Position numbers and translations under genes: made by a program
The notes under the pieces: model-generated
Database searches by the model: none
Told to the model about the DNA's origin: nothing
What the model saw: the letters and a program-made list of their open reading frames with translations, nothing else
From: Paramecium pentaurelia
Taxonomy: Eukaryota > Ciliophora > Oligohymenophorea > Peniculida > Parameciidae
Assembly: GCA_905183005.1 (NCBI GenBank)
Contig: CAJJDO010000026.1
Span: 299,717 to 363,716, forward strand
DNA: 64,000 nucleotides
Reading direction: 5' to 3'
Part shown: piece by piece, positions 1 to 11,307 of the stretch
Layout of the letters: each line of letters starts with the position of its first letter
Numbering within the stretch: the stretch's first letter is position 1

Positions 1-1475
1 ATTAGGTAGTAGTTGAAACTATCAGAGAAGTTTAATCATTAGAGAGTGATAAATAAAGAATATAAGAATTAGAAATATAACTTTAATAATTAAATTTAAA
101 AAAATAAGAAGTTATTAGAGAATATGTAACAGAAACTATTGAAGTTCCATCAGAATCTGATAAATTAAAAATACGACAATTAGAAATTTAATTAAGTAAT
201 ATTCAAAGGGATTATCAATTGTTAAGTCAAAAAAAATAAGAGGTTATTAAAGAAACAATTACAGTAGAAGTTCCAAATTAAGCAGATAAACATAGAATTT
301 AATAATTAGAATCACAATTATCCTAATTAAAATAAGAATTACAAGTTGTTACTCTCAAAAAATAAGAAGTGATAAAAGAAATAGTGACAGAAAGGATTGA
401 AGTTCCTATGGAATAAGATAGATTAAGAATTAATTAATTATAAGAATAAGTGTAAAGATTATAGAGAGATTATTAATTATTAAATCAAAAGAAATAAGAG
501 GTTATAAAGGAAACAGTCACTGTAGAGGTTTCATCTTAAGCTGATAAATTGAGGATTTAGTAATTAGAATCTTAATTATAATAATTAAGAACTGAGTTAT
601 AAATAATAACATAAAAAAAATAAGAAGTGATAAGAGAAGTAATTACTGAAAGAGTAGAAGTATCTTCTGAAGCTGATAAATTTAGAATTAGATAATTAGA
701 ATAATAAATAGAAAGTTTAAATAAGAATTATGAAATACTAAATAAAAAAAAGCAAGAAGTAATAACAGAGAAAATTACAGTTGAAGTTCCTTCTTAGGCT
801 GATAAATTGAAGATTTAATAATTAGAAACATTAGTTGGATAATTAAGATAAGAACTTTAAATTGTTAGCTCAAAGAAATAAGAAGTTATAAGGGAAGTTG
901 TAACAGAAACTATTGAGGTTCCTTCTTAAGTAGATAAATTTAGAATTTAACAATTAGAATAGCAATTAAATAATGTTAGATTAGAATTATAAATTGTATC
1001 ACAGAAAAAATAAGAAGTTATTAGAGAAGTAGTGACAGAAAGAGTAGAAGTTAGTAGAGAGTCTGATAGAAAAAGAATTTTAGAATTAGAGTAGGATTTA
1101 TATAAATTGTAATAAGATTATATAAATTTGAATAAAATAAAATCTGAGGTTGTAAAGGAGACTGTTACAATAGAAGTACCTTCATCAGCAGATAAATTTA
1201 GAATTTAATAATTAGAATCTTAATTATTTTAAATTAAGAGTGAGTTACAAATTGTTTAAGCTAAAAAGTAAGAAGTCATTAGAGAGACAGTAACAGAAAG
1301 AATAGAAGTATCTTCAGAATAGGATAAAATGAGAATTAGATAATTAGAATAATAATTAAATTAATTGTAATAAGATTATTACACTTTGAATTAGAAAAAG
1401 TAAGAAAAAATAAAAGAAACAATTACAGTTGAAGTGCCATCTGAGACTGATAAATATAGAATAAGATAACTTGAA
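1..1475 (+). repeat. Tandem 86-residue coding super-repeat (42 + 44)
   Basis: Each unit starts with KKQEVI(K/R)E. Odd units carry ETVTVEVP and even units (V/I)TERIEVP, so the true period is a pair of units, about 258 bp. Around eleven units are visible before the pattern gives way to ordinary heptads near base 1475. The units have diverged in sequence, so this is an old protein repeat and not a recent satellite. Confidence 0.85.
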
Positions 1476-2864
1476 TAGCAAATATCATCCTTAAAAGAAG
1501 ATTTAAATGTAATTCAAGTTGAAAATTAGAATATGAAAATTCAAATCAAAAGTCTTTAAACTACAAATTATGAATACTAAGATCAAGTGAGAATATATTA
1601 ATCAAAATTAGAAGAAAACTAAAAGTAAAGATCTGTTGTTATTTAATTTGAGAGGAAAGAATAAGAACTTTTGGAATAAATATAGAATTTAGAGACTTAA
1701 AAAGGGAGAGAAATCAAAGAATTAAAAAATTAAATGGAATTTCTATAGAAAGAGAATTAAAAAATAAATGATATGATGAGAATTAAAATAGAGGAGAGTG
1801 AATAATGGAAAAGAAAATATTTAACTGTTTAAAGTGAAATGTCTACAAATTCTAGTGAAGCTGAATCTTTGAGAATGTAATTGAAATCATTAGAATAAAG
1901 TAGAGAAACAATTAAATTAGAATTAGATAAAGTAAATAAAATGTACTTTTAAAGTTAAAATGAATATACTTAATATAAATCAAAATGTAATGAACTTGAA
2001 TTAAGAATCAAATAAATTAGTAGAGAGAATTAGGAATATTAAGAGAGATATTAATAAATTGATTTTGAAAAAATTAATAGATTAGAATAAGAAAATAGAA
2101 GAAAAACAGACACTATTTAATAATTAGAATTATAATTGAGAAATCAAGTGTCTATCAAAGATCTTTAAAATTAATTATCTAATAAAGATAAATAAATATT
2201 TTAATTACAGGAAAATATTTCAGAATTACAAGCTACAATTAGAACTTTGAGAATAGAAAATTAGACAATTTGTGAATAAAACAATAAATAATAAGTTATT
2301 GTTAGAGAAACATAAAAGTAATTTAATTTATATTAATTTATAGTAATCAAAAAATTGTGGAATTAGAAACCAGAATATAGGGTCTTAATTAAGAGATATA
2401 GAGATAAATATAAATGAAAGATTAAATTTAAATAAAACATGATAAATTGATTGAGAGAGTAATTTACAATTAATTATATAGGCTACTGAATATGAATCAG
2501 AAATTAATATTCTAAGAAATGAATTACAAAAGAAAAGATTTAGTTCTACAAATAATGGACCTATTGTTTCAAAAACATTTGAAATTCATAAAATAGGAGA
2601 AGTTGTAAATAATGGTACAGGATTGGTTTCAGGATTTAATTTAGAAGATACTAGAAAAATAAAATCAATAGTTAGTACACAATAATATAAATCTGAAATA
2701 TCAAATTCAGCATCCAATATTAAAGAATCCTAGTAGTCTATGAAATCTAATTCATAAGTATAACCATTTAATCCTTTAAGAAGCGATGTATATATAATAT
2801 ATAATCATAGTTAATTAAGTCAAAGGCATAATTGAATAGAATGGATGAAAAATCTTATCAATGA
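1..2864 (+). CDS. Repeat-built coiled-coil protein, 5' end outside window
   Basis: The frame enters the window at base 3 and runs 929 codons to TGA, with three introns at 2318-2343, 2459-2481 and 2788-2810. The first 480 or so residues are about eleven units that open with KKQEVIKE, continue T(V/E)xxEVPxxxDK and then an RIxQLExQL heptad stretch. Units alternate between about 42 and 44 residues. The middle is a further long coiled coil; the last 130 residues are Ser/Thr-rich and not coiled. The EVP-containing charged units recall alveolin or charged-repeat proteins of the alveolate cortex, but I do not recognise a named family. A cortical or ciliary structural role is inference only. No start codon can be assigned because the gene begins upstream of the window. 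Confidence 0.9.
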
Positions 2865-3180
2865 ATTTTTATATTATAAAACAATAATTTGTTAATATTC
2901 AATTTCAAAAAGCTTTAAATCTAATCTGATAATCCTTAAAATTTTATTATCATCTTAGGAAACCAAAAATAGCCAATAAAATTAAGATATTAAATTTCTA
3001 ATAATTTAATTCATTTATATTTTATTAGTTTTATTTTTGCAATCTATTCGTTTGAATTAAAGTTTTACATTAAAACTAATAGATAGAATAAATACAAAAA
3101 GATAATTTAATTAAGTAACTAGTTTCCTCATTACTAATATATACAAGAAATAATAATTTATAAATAATTATAAAAAATTC
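2865..3180. other. Gene-free spacer between convergent genes
   Basis: AT-rich 3' flank shared by two convergent genes. No open frame in either strand with the ciliate code, and no repeat or RNA gene seen. Confidence 0.6.
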
Positions 3181-4460
3181 TCATAGATTTTCCTCTCCTA
3201 TTTTAATTTCTTTTGGAACTTTATAATAATAGTATTGCTATTGTATTTGAGATTAATCTTTCTTCAAGGAGTTTAATTCTTAATCATAGACACTCAAACC
3301 CACTAACTAATTTTTTCTCAGTATTTTACTTTTAATCCGTTATAATCAGATACAGATCTACCCTTGTCATAACCATTTTTATTTTTGATATCAGAAATCA
3401 ATTTCTATGGATTAGGTATCTCTAATAGTTCCCTACTTGGTATTTATTGTAATAGATCTTATTTTAGTTATAATCTTTCCTATTCTTCTTTTTAAATAAC
3501 TTTCTATTATATAAACAAACATTATATACTTAAGGTCTATATTGAGATCTTAGTCTTTGATGCCATGTTATAACTGGATTTTTTGATTCTTCAGGCTTCA
3601 ATTCTTCAAACATTTCAAGAGAGTCTAACCTAGATCTATACTCTAATTATTCTATAAAATAAAATACAAGCCTATCTTTCAATTAAAGTGTTTGAATTAT
3701 TTTTCATACGAGTACTTATTTTAGTTGATAATTCATTCCATACTTACAATTATTTTTCATGTTTATTTAGTGCTCTTTAATGTTGAGTTTTCAATATTTT
3801 TTCTGTTGCTGAAATTTTTTACAATTAATCTTAGGCATATTTTTCATTATTCTTAATTATTTTCTATATTTTTTCCATAGTTTATATTAACTCATATTTA
3901 TCAAGTACTTCAAAATTAGCATCTCCTGTTTTTTATATTACATGCTATTAATTTGTTATATTTTTTTTGCTTCTATAAGATGAATTTAGACTTGATGGTT
4001 CATTAGTATTGGCTAAAAGTATATGCAAATGTTATAACTTCTTTTAATCCTCTTTTACATATTAGATAACTTTACAGGTTAACTAAAACGAATAGGTTTT
4101 TCAAGATCATTAGCTTATTTATTGAAAGTATCCACTTTGCCCACTATTGATCGAGATAAAATTTCATTAGTTGAATTTTTATGACTAAAGTCTAAAATTT
4201 GATAATCAGGACTCTAAGCTAATTGATTACTGATTTTGTACTTTGAAATATATTACTGGAATGTAAGTCTTAATCTGCAAATGGCCAACTCATTTAATTC
4301 TACTCTGCTACAACCTTCCTTAATAATAATGTATGCTTTCTTTTCATTCTTTTTAATAAATATTTTTATAATATCAATAGATATTTCTTCTTAGAAAAAC
4401 TAATAATTTTTCAAACATGAATTTCACAAAATTTCTAGTAAAATATAAATGTAATATCAT
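3181..4460 (-). CDS. Unknown protein with central coiled coil, 383 aa
   Basis: The frame is recovered by removing five introns (28, 26, 25, 26 and 23 nt); the exons then sum to 384 codons ending in TGA at 3183-3181. The N-terminal 70 residues are rich in Ile and Lys (a stretch reading AYIIIKEGCSRVELNELA), the middle holds a helical segment with KIQKIIKNNEKYAQDQLQK, and the C terminus is Gln-rich and polar. Two of the proposed introns begin GTG or GTT, so the 5' exon (ATG at 4460) is the weakest part of the model. I recognise no family. It is convergent with the repeat gene and divergent from L27a. Confidence 0.65.
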
Positions 4461-4913
4461 TCTAACTATCAATAAAATTAATTAAAGAATCTTAGAAAAT
4501 TATATTATCAATCTGTTTTAACTATAGATATCATTAATAAACTTGTAAAGGAGGATAAATTAGAATTGTTTAAATCAAAATTTATAAAGAATTATAGATC
4601 TAATAAAATGAAGTTTAAGTTAGTCAAAGTTTTTAAAAACAAATTAAATCCTAAAACATTATTGAGTAATTATTATATACTTATTGGATAATTACAAACA
4701 AAAAAATACAATTGCAAAATTATGTTAAAGAAAAAAATAAAAAATATATTTATATCTTCTACTTAAAATTGACATTTAAGGTTTTTAAATATATTTGTGT
4801 TATTTAGTGAATTTGAAAAAAGAGATGAATTTAAAGAAATATAATATTATGGTCAAGAAATCTCATATAGTTAATATTCACTTATTAAAATCTTTTTTTT
4901 AAAATATAAATAA
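4461..4913. other. Divergent intergenic spacer upstream of L27a
   Basis: About 450 bases of AT-rich DNA between divergently transcribed genes. A 54-codon open frame starting near 4609 is Lys/Ile-rich and shows no family signal; I treat it as chance. Promoters for both neighbours should lie here but no motif stands out. Confidence 0.5.
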
Positions 4914-5380
4914 ATGGTTAGCAGATTAAGAAAATGTAGAAAGATGAGAGGACATGTCTGCCATGGTTATGGTAGAGTTGGAAAACATAGAAAACATCCA
5001 AGTGGTAGAGGTGTTTCAGGAGGTTTGACACATCATAGAATCAACTTCAATAAATATCATCCAGGATATTTCTAAAAAGTATTTACAAAACTTATAAATA
5101 GACTGGAATGAGACATTTCCATTTAAAGAAGAACACACTTCATAAACCAGTTGTAAATATTGACAAATTGTGGTCTCTTGTTACTGACGAAACTAGAGAA
5201 AAATATTCCAAATCAAAAGATAAAGCTGCAGTCATTGATGTTACAAAGGCAGGCTATTTCAAGGTTTTGGGTAAAGGAAGATTACCAAATCAACCAGTTG
5301 TTGTCAAGGCTAAATTCTTTAGCAAAACTGCAGAAAGAAGAATCAAGGCTGTAGGTGGTGCATGTATACTTGTTGCCTGA
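4914..5380 (+). CDS. RPL27A: 60S ribosomal protein L27a (uL15)
   Basis: 147 residues after removing one 23-nt intron at 5079-5101; the family usually has about 148. The protein starts MVSRLRKCRKMRGHV, continues with GYGRVGKHRKHPSGRG and GGLTHHRINFNKYHPGYF, then GMRHFHLKKN across the splice, and ends with the conserved GGACILVA tail. These are the eukaryotic L27a signatures, so the call is secure. It is a component of the large ribosomal subunit near the peptidyl-transferase region. Unlike most neighbours it uses little Gln and prefers GGT, AAG and GCT codons, as expected for a highly expressed gene. Confidence 0.97.
5079..5101 (+). other. 23-nt intron in RPL27A (typical GTA...TAG)
   Basis: Begins GTATTTAC and ends ATAAATAG. 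Removing it joins the frame from PGYFQK to TGMRHF, the conserved L27a order. It serves as the reference example of a normal intron in this window. Confidence 0.95.
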
Positions 5381-5488
5381 TACATTATATACATTAAAAC
5401 AACATTTATCAATGTCATTAGAATTATCTTTTGGGTACATCCATTCTTTTTATTTATTTTTTTAATATATATTGTTTTATTTAAGAAA

Positions 5489-6235
5489 ATGGATTCTGAT
5501 ACTATTATGTAAAAAATGGCAGTGATTTTTGATGATCCTGAATAAAAGTTACTTAATGAAATTTCAGAAATCAATAAGAATAGATATAAGACCTAAATGC
5601 AAAAATTGAATGAGCTTAAAGAAATATAAGAGGAATCAGATATTGAAATTCAAAAATAGAAAAAATTAATCGATTAATTAGAAAAATCATTAATCATTGA
5701 ATCTAATAAGTCTAAACAATATGATGAAATCTTAAAATAATATGAAAGTGAAGGTAAGTCTTTATCTGATGAAAGTAAAAAATATATTATTCAAATTACA
5801 CAACTTAGTGAGAAAGTTGAGAATATTAAAAAATAATATTTATAGGCATAAGAAAAATAAGATACCATGGAAAGAGAATAATAATAGTAATTAAAAGATT
5901 TAGATAATTGGAGCAAGAATACAAAGAACTTATAAAATGAATTATAAAAGAAAGATTAAAAATAAATTAAATTGCTTGAAGAATTAACATAAGTTAAAAT
6001 ATAACAACAAGAAATCAAGTAAGTAGAATCAAATGATGATTTACAAAAATAATTAGATAAACTCTTATCAGATAATAAAAGGTTATTAAAATAAAGATAA
6101 GAAGTTGTGGCTGTATTCAAAAAATAAGCTAAAATTATTGAAATCTTAAAAAAATAGAAGCTACATTTATAGACATCTACTTCTCTTGATTTGACAGAAT
6201 AAGATTTTGCTAAGATTGTTGATTTTAGTTTATGA
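5489..6235 (+). CDS. Coiled-coil protein, TEX9-like C terminus, 248 aa
   Basis: A single uninterrupted frame of 249 codons. It is coiled coil from about residue 20 to 220. The last 40 residues read VVAVFKKQAKIIEILKKQK followed by a short Thr/Ser linker and LTEQDFAKIVDF, which matches in order and spacing the C terminus I know from TEX9 (FKKQxKLIDxLKRQK ... FTEEEFxKAL). TEX9 is a centrosome/cilium-associated coiled-coil protein in animals. In a ciliate a basal-body role would fit, but that is inference from a short C-terminal match. It lies 108 bases downstream of L27a on the same strand. Confidence 0.6.
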
Positions 6236-6309
6236 AATTAATATTTCTACTTTTATTTTAGATAGAATTTTTTACTAAATATTTGTATTATTTATGATGA
6301 AAATGAATA

Positions 6310-7394
6310 TCATCTTCCAGACCATGAGGCAACTTATTTCTTGAAGATAATGATGACTTATTCAATTATAGCATTCTCTTCATCTCTCTTAGCCTTAGCT
6401 TCAGCATAATCTGCTCTTTTAGCTTCCAAATCAGCTTAAGCTTAATCAAGAGCATCTTAAGATTCTTGTAAAATAATCTTGGATTTAGCTTATTAAGCAA
6501 GAGCTGCTTAAATTTACTAGAATTTATTATTTAATAAATATTACAGTTGCTAATCTATCAGCATAAACTTATTTTCTTTCATATTCAACTTTCAAAGTAG
6601 CAATTTCTGCTTCACTCAATGAAACCCATCCAGCCAATTCCCATGAGGCATTAATTTCATTAGTTTCAAGTGCTTCAAGGGAAGCTGCAAGATTAGCTTC
6701 AAGTCCTTCTAATACTGATAAAACTCTTTCAGCTAAGGTTGCTCCTCTACTAACTGATCCATCCTCTTAGTTGTTAGCTAATTAAAGGAATGTATTAATT
6801 TCATGTTCATTAAATGTATTGCTGTATGATTTAAGTTTTTCAGCTACACTTTGAACTTACACTAATTCAAAAGAATCTCCATTAATAATATATCCTGCAA
6901 CATCTTATTTGAGTAATCTCACAACTTCAAGAGCTTCTCTATTTTGTTTGATTGATCTAACAAAAAGTTGATTGCTTAAGCATTATTAATCAAGCAAAAC
7001 ATCAATTTTTCTGGCAATTTCATCTTATCTTTGTTCATTCCATGCAAGATAATTTTTAGTGTCTGATAACTCTTATTCAAATTAGGCTCTGTTTTCAATT
7101 GATTATTGGAATAACTTTTGATTCAAGGTCTTGATTTTAGTAAATTATTCAATTGTTCTGAATATAATTATTAATGTCTTACTAAGCACCAACCCATTCA
7201 TCTGTTTCATTTTTTTAGTCAGCTGCAAATTAAGCATCCTTATTTGATTGTATTAGATCATTCAATAAACCAAAAACTGTATCAATAGCATCCATAGCCT
7301 TTGTACCAGTTTACAAAAAGGCCATGATTTGATCATGAGTAGAAGTGGCTGAGGCTAATGTTACTAATAATACTAGAGCAAGAGTCAATTTCAT
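6310..7394 (-). CDS. Trichocyst matrix protein, 343 aa
   Basis: Starts MKLTLALVLLVTLASATS, a clear signal peptide, followed by an Ala/Glu/Asp/Gln-rich helical protein. Two introns (25 and 28 nt) restore the frame. Family hallmarks are visible: LQTGTKAMDAIDTVFGLLNDL near the N terminus, an internal KQNREALEVVRLLK segment, NEINASWELAGWVSLSEAE in the middle and a closing IFKKQVASWSGR. Known members are secreted precursors that are proteolytically processed and crystallise in the trichocyst core, expanding on exocytosis. A paralogue lies at 47489-48711 with the same domain order. Upstream lie two TACCCGTTT elements that may regulate it. Confidence 0.92.
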
Positions 7395-7445
7395 TAATAT
7401 TATCAATAGTTTTAATGCTCTTAAATAATGAATATAAGCGTAACC

Positions 7446-7483
7446 TACCCGTTTCCAGATAAATATATAAAAAAAAACGGGTA
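7446..7483 (-). promoter_or_regulatory. Inverted TACCCGTTT pair upstream of a trichocyst gene
   Basis: TACCCGTTT stands at 7446-7454 and its reverse complement AAACGGGTA at 7475-7483, 20 bases apart, 52-89 bases before the start codon of the trichocyst matrix gene. The same nonamer occurs before the other trichocyst gene. CG-containing words are rare in this spacer DNA, so I read it as a shared cis element; the function is inferred. Confidence 0.45.
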
Positions 7484-8128
7484 TTAATATAAAAAATAAA
7501 ATTAATAAACTTATCAACCTCTCTAATGTTTCTATATATAATTCTTTTCATTAAATACATGTTCTAATCAAACTTCATTATGTTCAAATATTGATTTCAA
7601 ATAATATACATGATTATTGTTATTTCATTTTATATTCAATCTATTTCTTAATTTATTAGAGAATAATCAATTTATCTCATTATTGAATGATTTCCTTGTT
7701 GAGTTGAATCAATATTTATGTAAAAATATAAAAATATTCTATTAAAATGTAAAGAAATGTTAGATTTATTGATTATATTTTGATAGAACAATAAAATTCA
7801 TAGTTGCAAACTATATTTAATGGATAGTTGTATCTAAAAATTAGAGTTGATGATATAATTTTTAATTTACATATAGATAAATGGTTGTATTTCAATAATT
7901 GATGTTGTTTATGTTTTGAATATATTGTCATAATTTTTGAAATTGATTAATTTATTATAAAAATGATTAAGAATTCAAATAAATTAAGTTATTCTAATTT
8001 AAACATAATAGTGCAAATCCTCAGAGTAATTTGTAGTAATAAGATATATATTTTTGGCTGAAATGAAGTTATTTAGTAAATTACAAATTTTTTAGATAAA
8101 AGGGTTTGTTAATTTATATAAAATATTA
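7484..8128. other. Gene-free divergent spacer
   Basis: About 640 bases between the trichocyst gene and the CDKL kinase. Very AT-rich, without a supported frame, repeat or RNA gene. Confidence 0.55.
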
Positions 8129-9668
8129 ATGAATAAGTATGAAATCATGGGCGTAGTAGGTGAAGGAGCTTATGGCATAGTGTTAAAATGCAAAAACAAG
8201 GAGACTAATGAATGTGGTTAGTTATTTTTAATTATATGTTAAAGTGGCTATAAAAAAGTTTAAAGAAACAGAGGATGATGAAGCAGTGAAGAAAAGTATT
8301 TAAAGAGAAGTGAAAATGTTGCGAATGTTGAAGCATCCTAATATTATTTAATTGAAGGAAGCATTCAAAAAGAAAGGCAAAATATTTCTTGTTTTTCAAT
8401 TCGTTGATAGAAACCTATTAGAATTATTAGAAGAGAGAAAAACTCTAGATGTATGTTTATTGCATTTAAAATTAGTAAGAAAGCATTAAACGAGTGATAT
8501 TTTAATTGGTTCTTGCTGTTCATGCTTGTCATTCTGTAGGAATTGTGCATAGAGATATAAAACCTGAGAATTTACTTATAGACAATGAACTTAATTTAAA
8601 GTTATGTGATTTTGGTTTTGCAAGAGTAATATAGATCTAATTATAAGACAATATAAAGTTAAGAATAATTGACTGATTATGTAGCTACAAGATGGTACAG
8701 ATCACCTGAGTTACTGATATCTAATAATTATGGAAAACAAGTAGATATTTGGGCAATTGGTTGTATTATGGGAGAATTGATAGATGGTCAACCATTATTC
8801 CCAGGTGAAAATGAGATGGATTAATTATATCTAATATAGAAAATAATTGGTCCATTGACTTAAGATTAGATGGAGAAATTTTAGAAGAATTAAAGATATA
8901 TAGGAATGAAGTTTCCTGAAATTGTAAAATCAGAAACTATTGAAAAAAGATATTCTGGTAAAATGTGTAATAAAGGATTAAATTTCTTAAAGTAATGTTT
9001 GATTATGGATCCAAATAAGAGAATTACTTCTTTAGAATGTTTAGAGCATCCATATCTATCAGATTTATGGAGTAAAGAAAACGATGTTAGACCTAAAAGT
9101 AATTTTTAGAGAAGGATTAGTTGTGAAAGAGATGATTCTAAACCTAGCATTATTAATCAATATGATTTTGGTGAATAGAAACCAAAAAAGATTCAAGAGA
9201 AAGCTATTCCATAAACAATACAAAATTAATCATTTGTTTAAAAATAAGTATATAATTACAAAATAGGAGATGAAACTCCTGAAATTACCAAAGAAACAGA
9301 TGATACTAAATCATAAATGCATAAAACATTTAATTAATCATTCAAAATTAAATTTAATGATACTTTACCTTAAAGTAGATTAGGATCAGAATAAGACAAG
9401 AGAATTAATAGAGTTATTGGTTTACCAGGTTTAAAGGAAGACCCTAAATAGTAGTAATAATAATAATAATAATAATAACAGACTAATCATAATAAATCTC
9501 CTAACAAAAGAACTTCTATCTAATAACCATCATTTTATGTTTAGGTATTTATATAATCATATATATATATAGGGATAATATAATTTGTAACCTTAAAAGC
9601 TTAATCTAGTATATAATGCTAATACATATAATTATTCAATAAAGAAATCGTACATCTCAAAAAAATGA
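8129..9668 (+). CDS. CDKL-type (CDC2-related) protein kinase, 478 aa
   Basis: Four introns (8217-8244, 8451-8475, 8626-8647, 9545-9572). Kinase domain from residue 4: GVVGEGAYGIVLK glycine loop, VAIKKFKE lysine, HRDIKPENLL catalytic loop, DFGFAR, and TDYVATRWYRSPELL in place of the MAPK TxY loop; the threonine and tyrosine of the activation segment are thus both present (TDY). The order and wording follow CDKL1-5 closely. The 150-residue tail is Gln-rich and disordered. CDKL kinases act at cilia and flagella and control their length in other protists, so a ciliary role is plausible. The first and third introns end in AAG, not TAG; the kinase motif order forces these splices. Confidence 0.93.
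8217..8244 (+). other. 28-nt intron with GTT donor and AAG acceptor
   Basis: Splicing here joins NKETNEC to VAIKK, exactly as in CDKL kinases. The intron starts GTTAGTTA and ends GTTAAAG, so both ends differ from the usual GTA...TAG. Confidence 0.75.
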
Positions 9669-10122
9669 TTTATTAATATATTTTATTGATGTTAATTGTT
9701 TTATATTTATTCTCTTTAATTACTAATTTAAATGATCTTATTCATATATCTATAAAATATAATATTTAAGGCTATTGTTAAAGAAATCAATTATTTATAT
9801 ATTGGAATTAATAAAATAAGATTTATAATATCTTCTTTGTTGAAGCAACTTTTCAAATAATAAGATTATTCATAAATTAATTGACTAATAAATAATTCAC
9901 TTATTATAATAACACTTAAACAGTTTACTAGAATTTAAATTTTTTTAAAAGTAAAAATAAATCCTTTTATAAAATAATTCTTATTCACAACACTTATATT
10001 ATATGATGATAATTATTTATACTTATCATTTATAATCCTATATAGTAAAGTAAAAGGAAAATATTAAGCAAATTAAGAATTAAATAGTTAGGAACTAAAT
10101 AATTACATAAAATTTAATTAAA
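9669..10122. other. Gene-free spacer
   Basis: About 450 bases of AT-rich sequence between two forward genes; no frame, repeat or RNA gene supported. Confidence 0.55.
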
Positions 10123-10842
10123 ATGTTCGTTAATAATTCTTGTCTGCCAAATAGTATGAATTGCATTATAGCGCCATTAAATGGAGTTGGTGGTGTATAT
10201 TTAGGAAATCTGGATGCCGCTTAGAATTCAGAGCTGTTGTCAAAATATTAAATAGGAGCTGTTCTCTCTGTGATAGATTAATCAATTCAAATCAGAGGAG
10301 CATAGAAATTGGTAAATAATATATAATATATAATCTAGTGGATAATGGCTGATGATTGTGAAGATTTCCCTTTGTATAAATATTTTGATTAGGCTACCAA
10401 ATTTATAGATAGTCATTCTCTTAAAACTAATATATTGATTCATTGTTATGCTGGAATTTCAAGATCTGCTGCAATTTGTGCTGCATATATGATGCAAAAA
10501 TATAAATGGAATTTGAATTAAACTCTTAGACATATTTAATAAAGGAGAAGATTCATTAATCCAAATCCAGGATTCATTAAATAACTTTAAGATTATGAAT
10601 AAAAAATGAAAACCAAATAAATTAGAAAAAATAGTTCTGTTCTAATGGATTCAAATGAAAAATCTAGGCATAATTCAGTTGGATATGATGGAAATATTAT
10701 GAATTTAAATGGAACTAATTCTATCAATAAATAAATCCTTAATCAAACTATGTAACAAAATCAAAGAGATAGATTAAGTGATTTTAATGTAAAATTAAAC
10801 TCATATTTACATTAATGGAAAATAAGAGAGAGAGCTCATTGA
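10123..10842 (+). CDS. Dual-specificity protein phosphatase, 230 aa
   Basis: One 27-nt intron at 10312-10338. The catalytic domain covers residues 20-150: GVYLGNLDAA at the start, VLSVID, ADDCEDFPLYKYF, then the signature HCYAGISRSA with the catalytic Cys and Arg, and INPNPGFIKQLQDYE at the end, all in the order of MAPK-phosphatase-like enzymes. It dephosphorylates phospho-Tyr and phospho-Ser/Thr; the substrate is unknown. There is no rhodanese or kinase-binding domain, so it is of the small atypical type. The C-terminal 80 residues are Asn/Gln-rich. It is convergent with the small gene at 10996-11280. Confidence 0.93.
10312..10338 (+). other. 27-nt intron, multiple of three, without in-frame TGA
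   Basis: GTAAATAAT...ATCTAG. If retained it adds nine residues without a stop. Removal brings VLSVID and the ADD motif to the spacing usual for the phosphatase family, so I take it as a real intron. Confidence 0.65.
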
Positions 10843-10995
10843 AATAATCTATTTTTATACTAATTTTATTTAATGACGCATTTTCATTATTTTTTTTGAA
10901 TTTCTTTTTTTAAATCATATAATAATACGTATTAATATAAAGATATTTAAATGAAATACTAGAATCTACATTAAACAATTATAAGCTTAAATCAA

Positions 10996-11280
10996 TCAGA
11001 ATAATTGTGAGTCTTCTTTTGTATCACTTTTTCTAATTAGAATAGGAGAATCAAGATTTGGAACATCACTAATGAATTTAGATCTGATTCCACATAGTAT
11101 TTAACTAAATTCATTTGAATCATCATCTGATGAAATAATGTCAGCAAAAGGAACTTTAATTACCACTCTTTTTTCAATCTTCACTTTTTTTTTAATGGGA
11201 ATTTCTTATGTCTCCTAATCTTATATTTTCTCTGTCTTTTTTTCTTTTTAAGAACAAATTGAAGATTTACGTCTGCTCAT
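10996..11280 (-). CDS. Small basic unknown protein, 94 aa
   Basis: Uninterrupted frame of 95 codons. The first 45 residues are Lys/Arg-rich (KKTEK, PIKKKVKIEKR) and could serve as a nuclear localisation signal; the rest contains a VPFADIISSDDDSNEF acidic stretch and a Ser/Lys-rich end. No family is recognised. It lies between the phosphatase and the folate gene, convergent with the former. Confidence 0.6.
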
Positions 11281-11307
11281 CAATATTTTAATTATATATT
11301 AATATTT

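Noticed and set aside
4609..4773. 54-codon open frame in the L27a upstream spacer
   Set aside because: Lys/Ile-rich composition typical of random AT-rich DNA, with no family signal.
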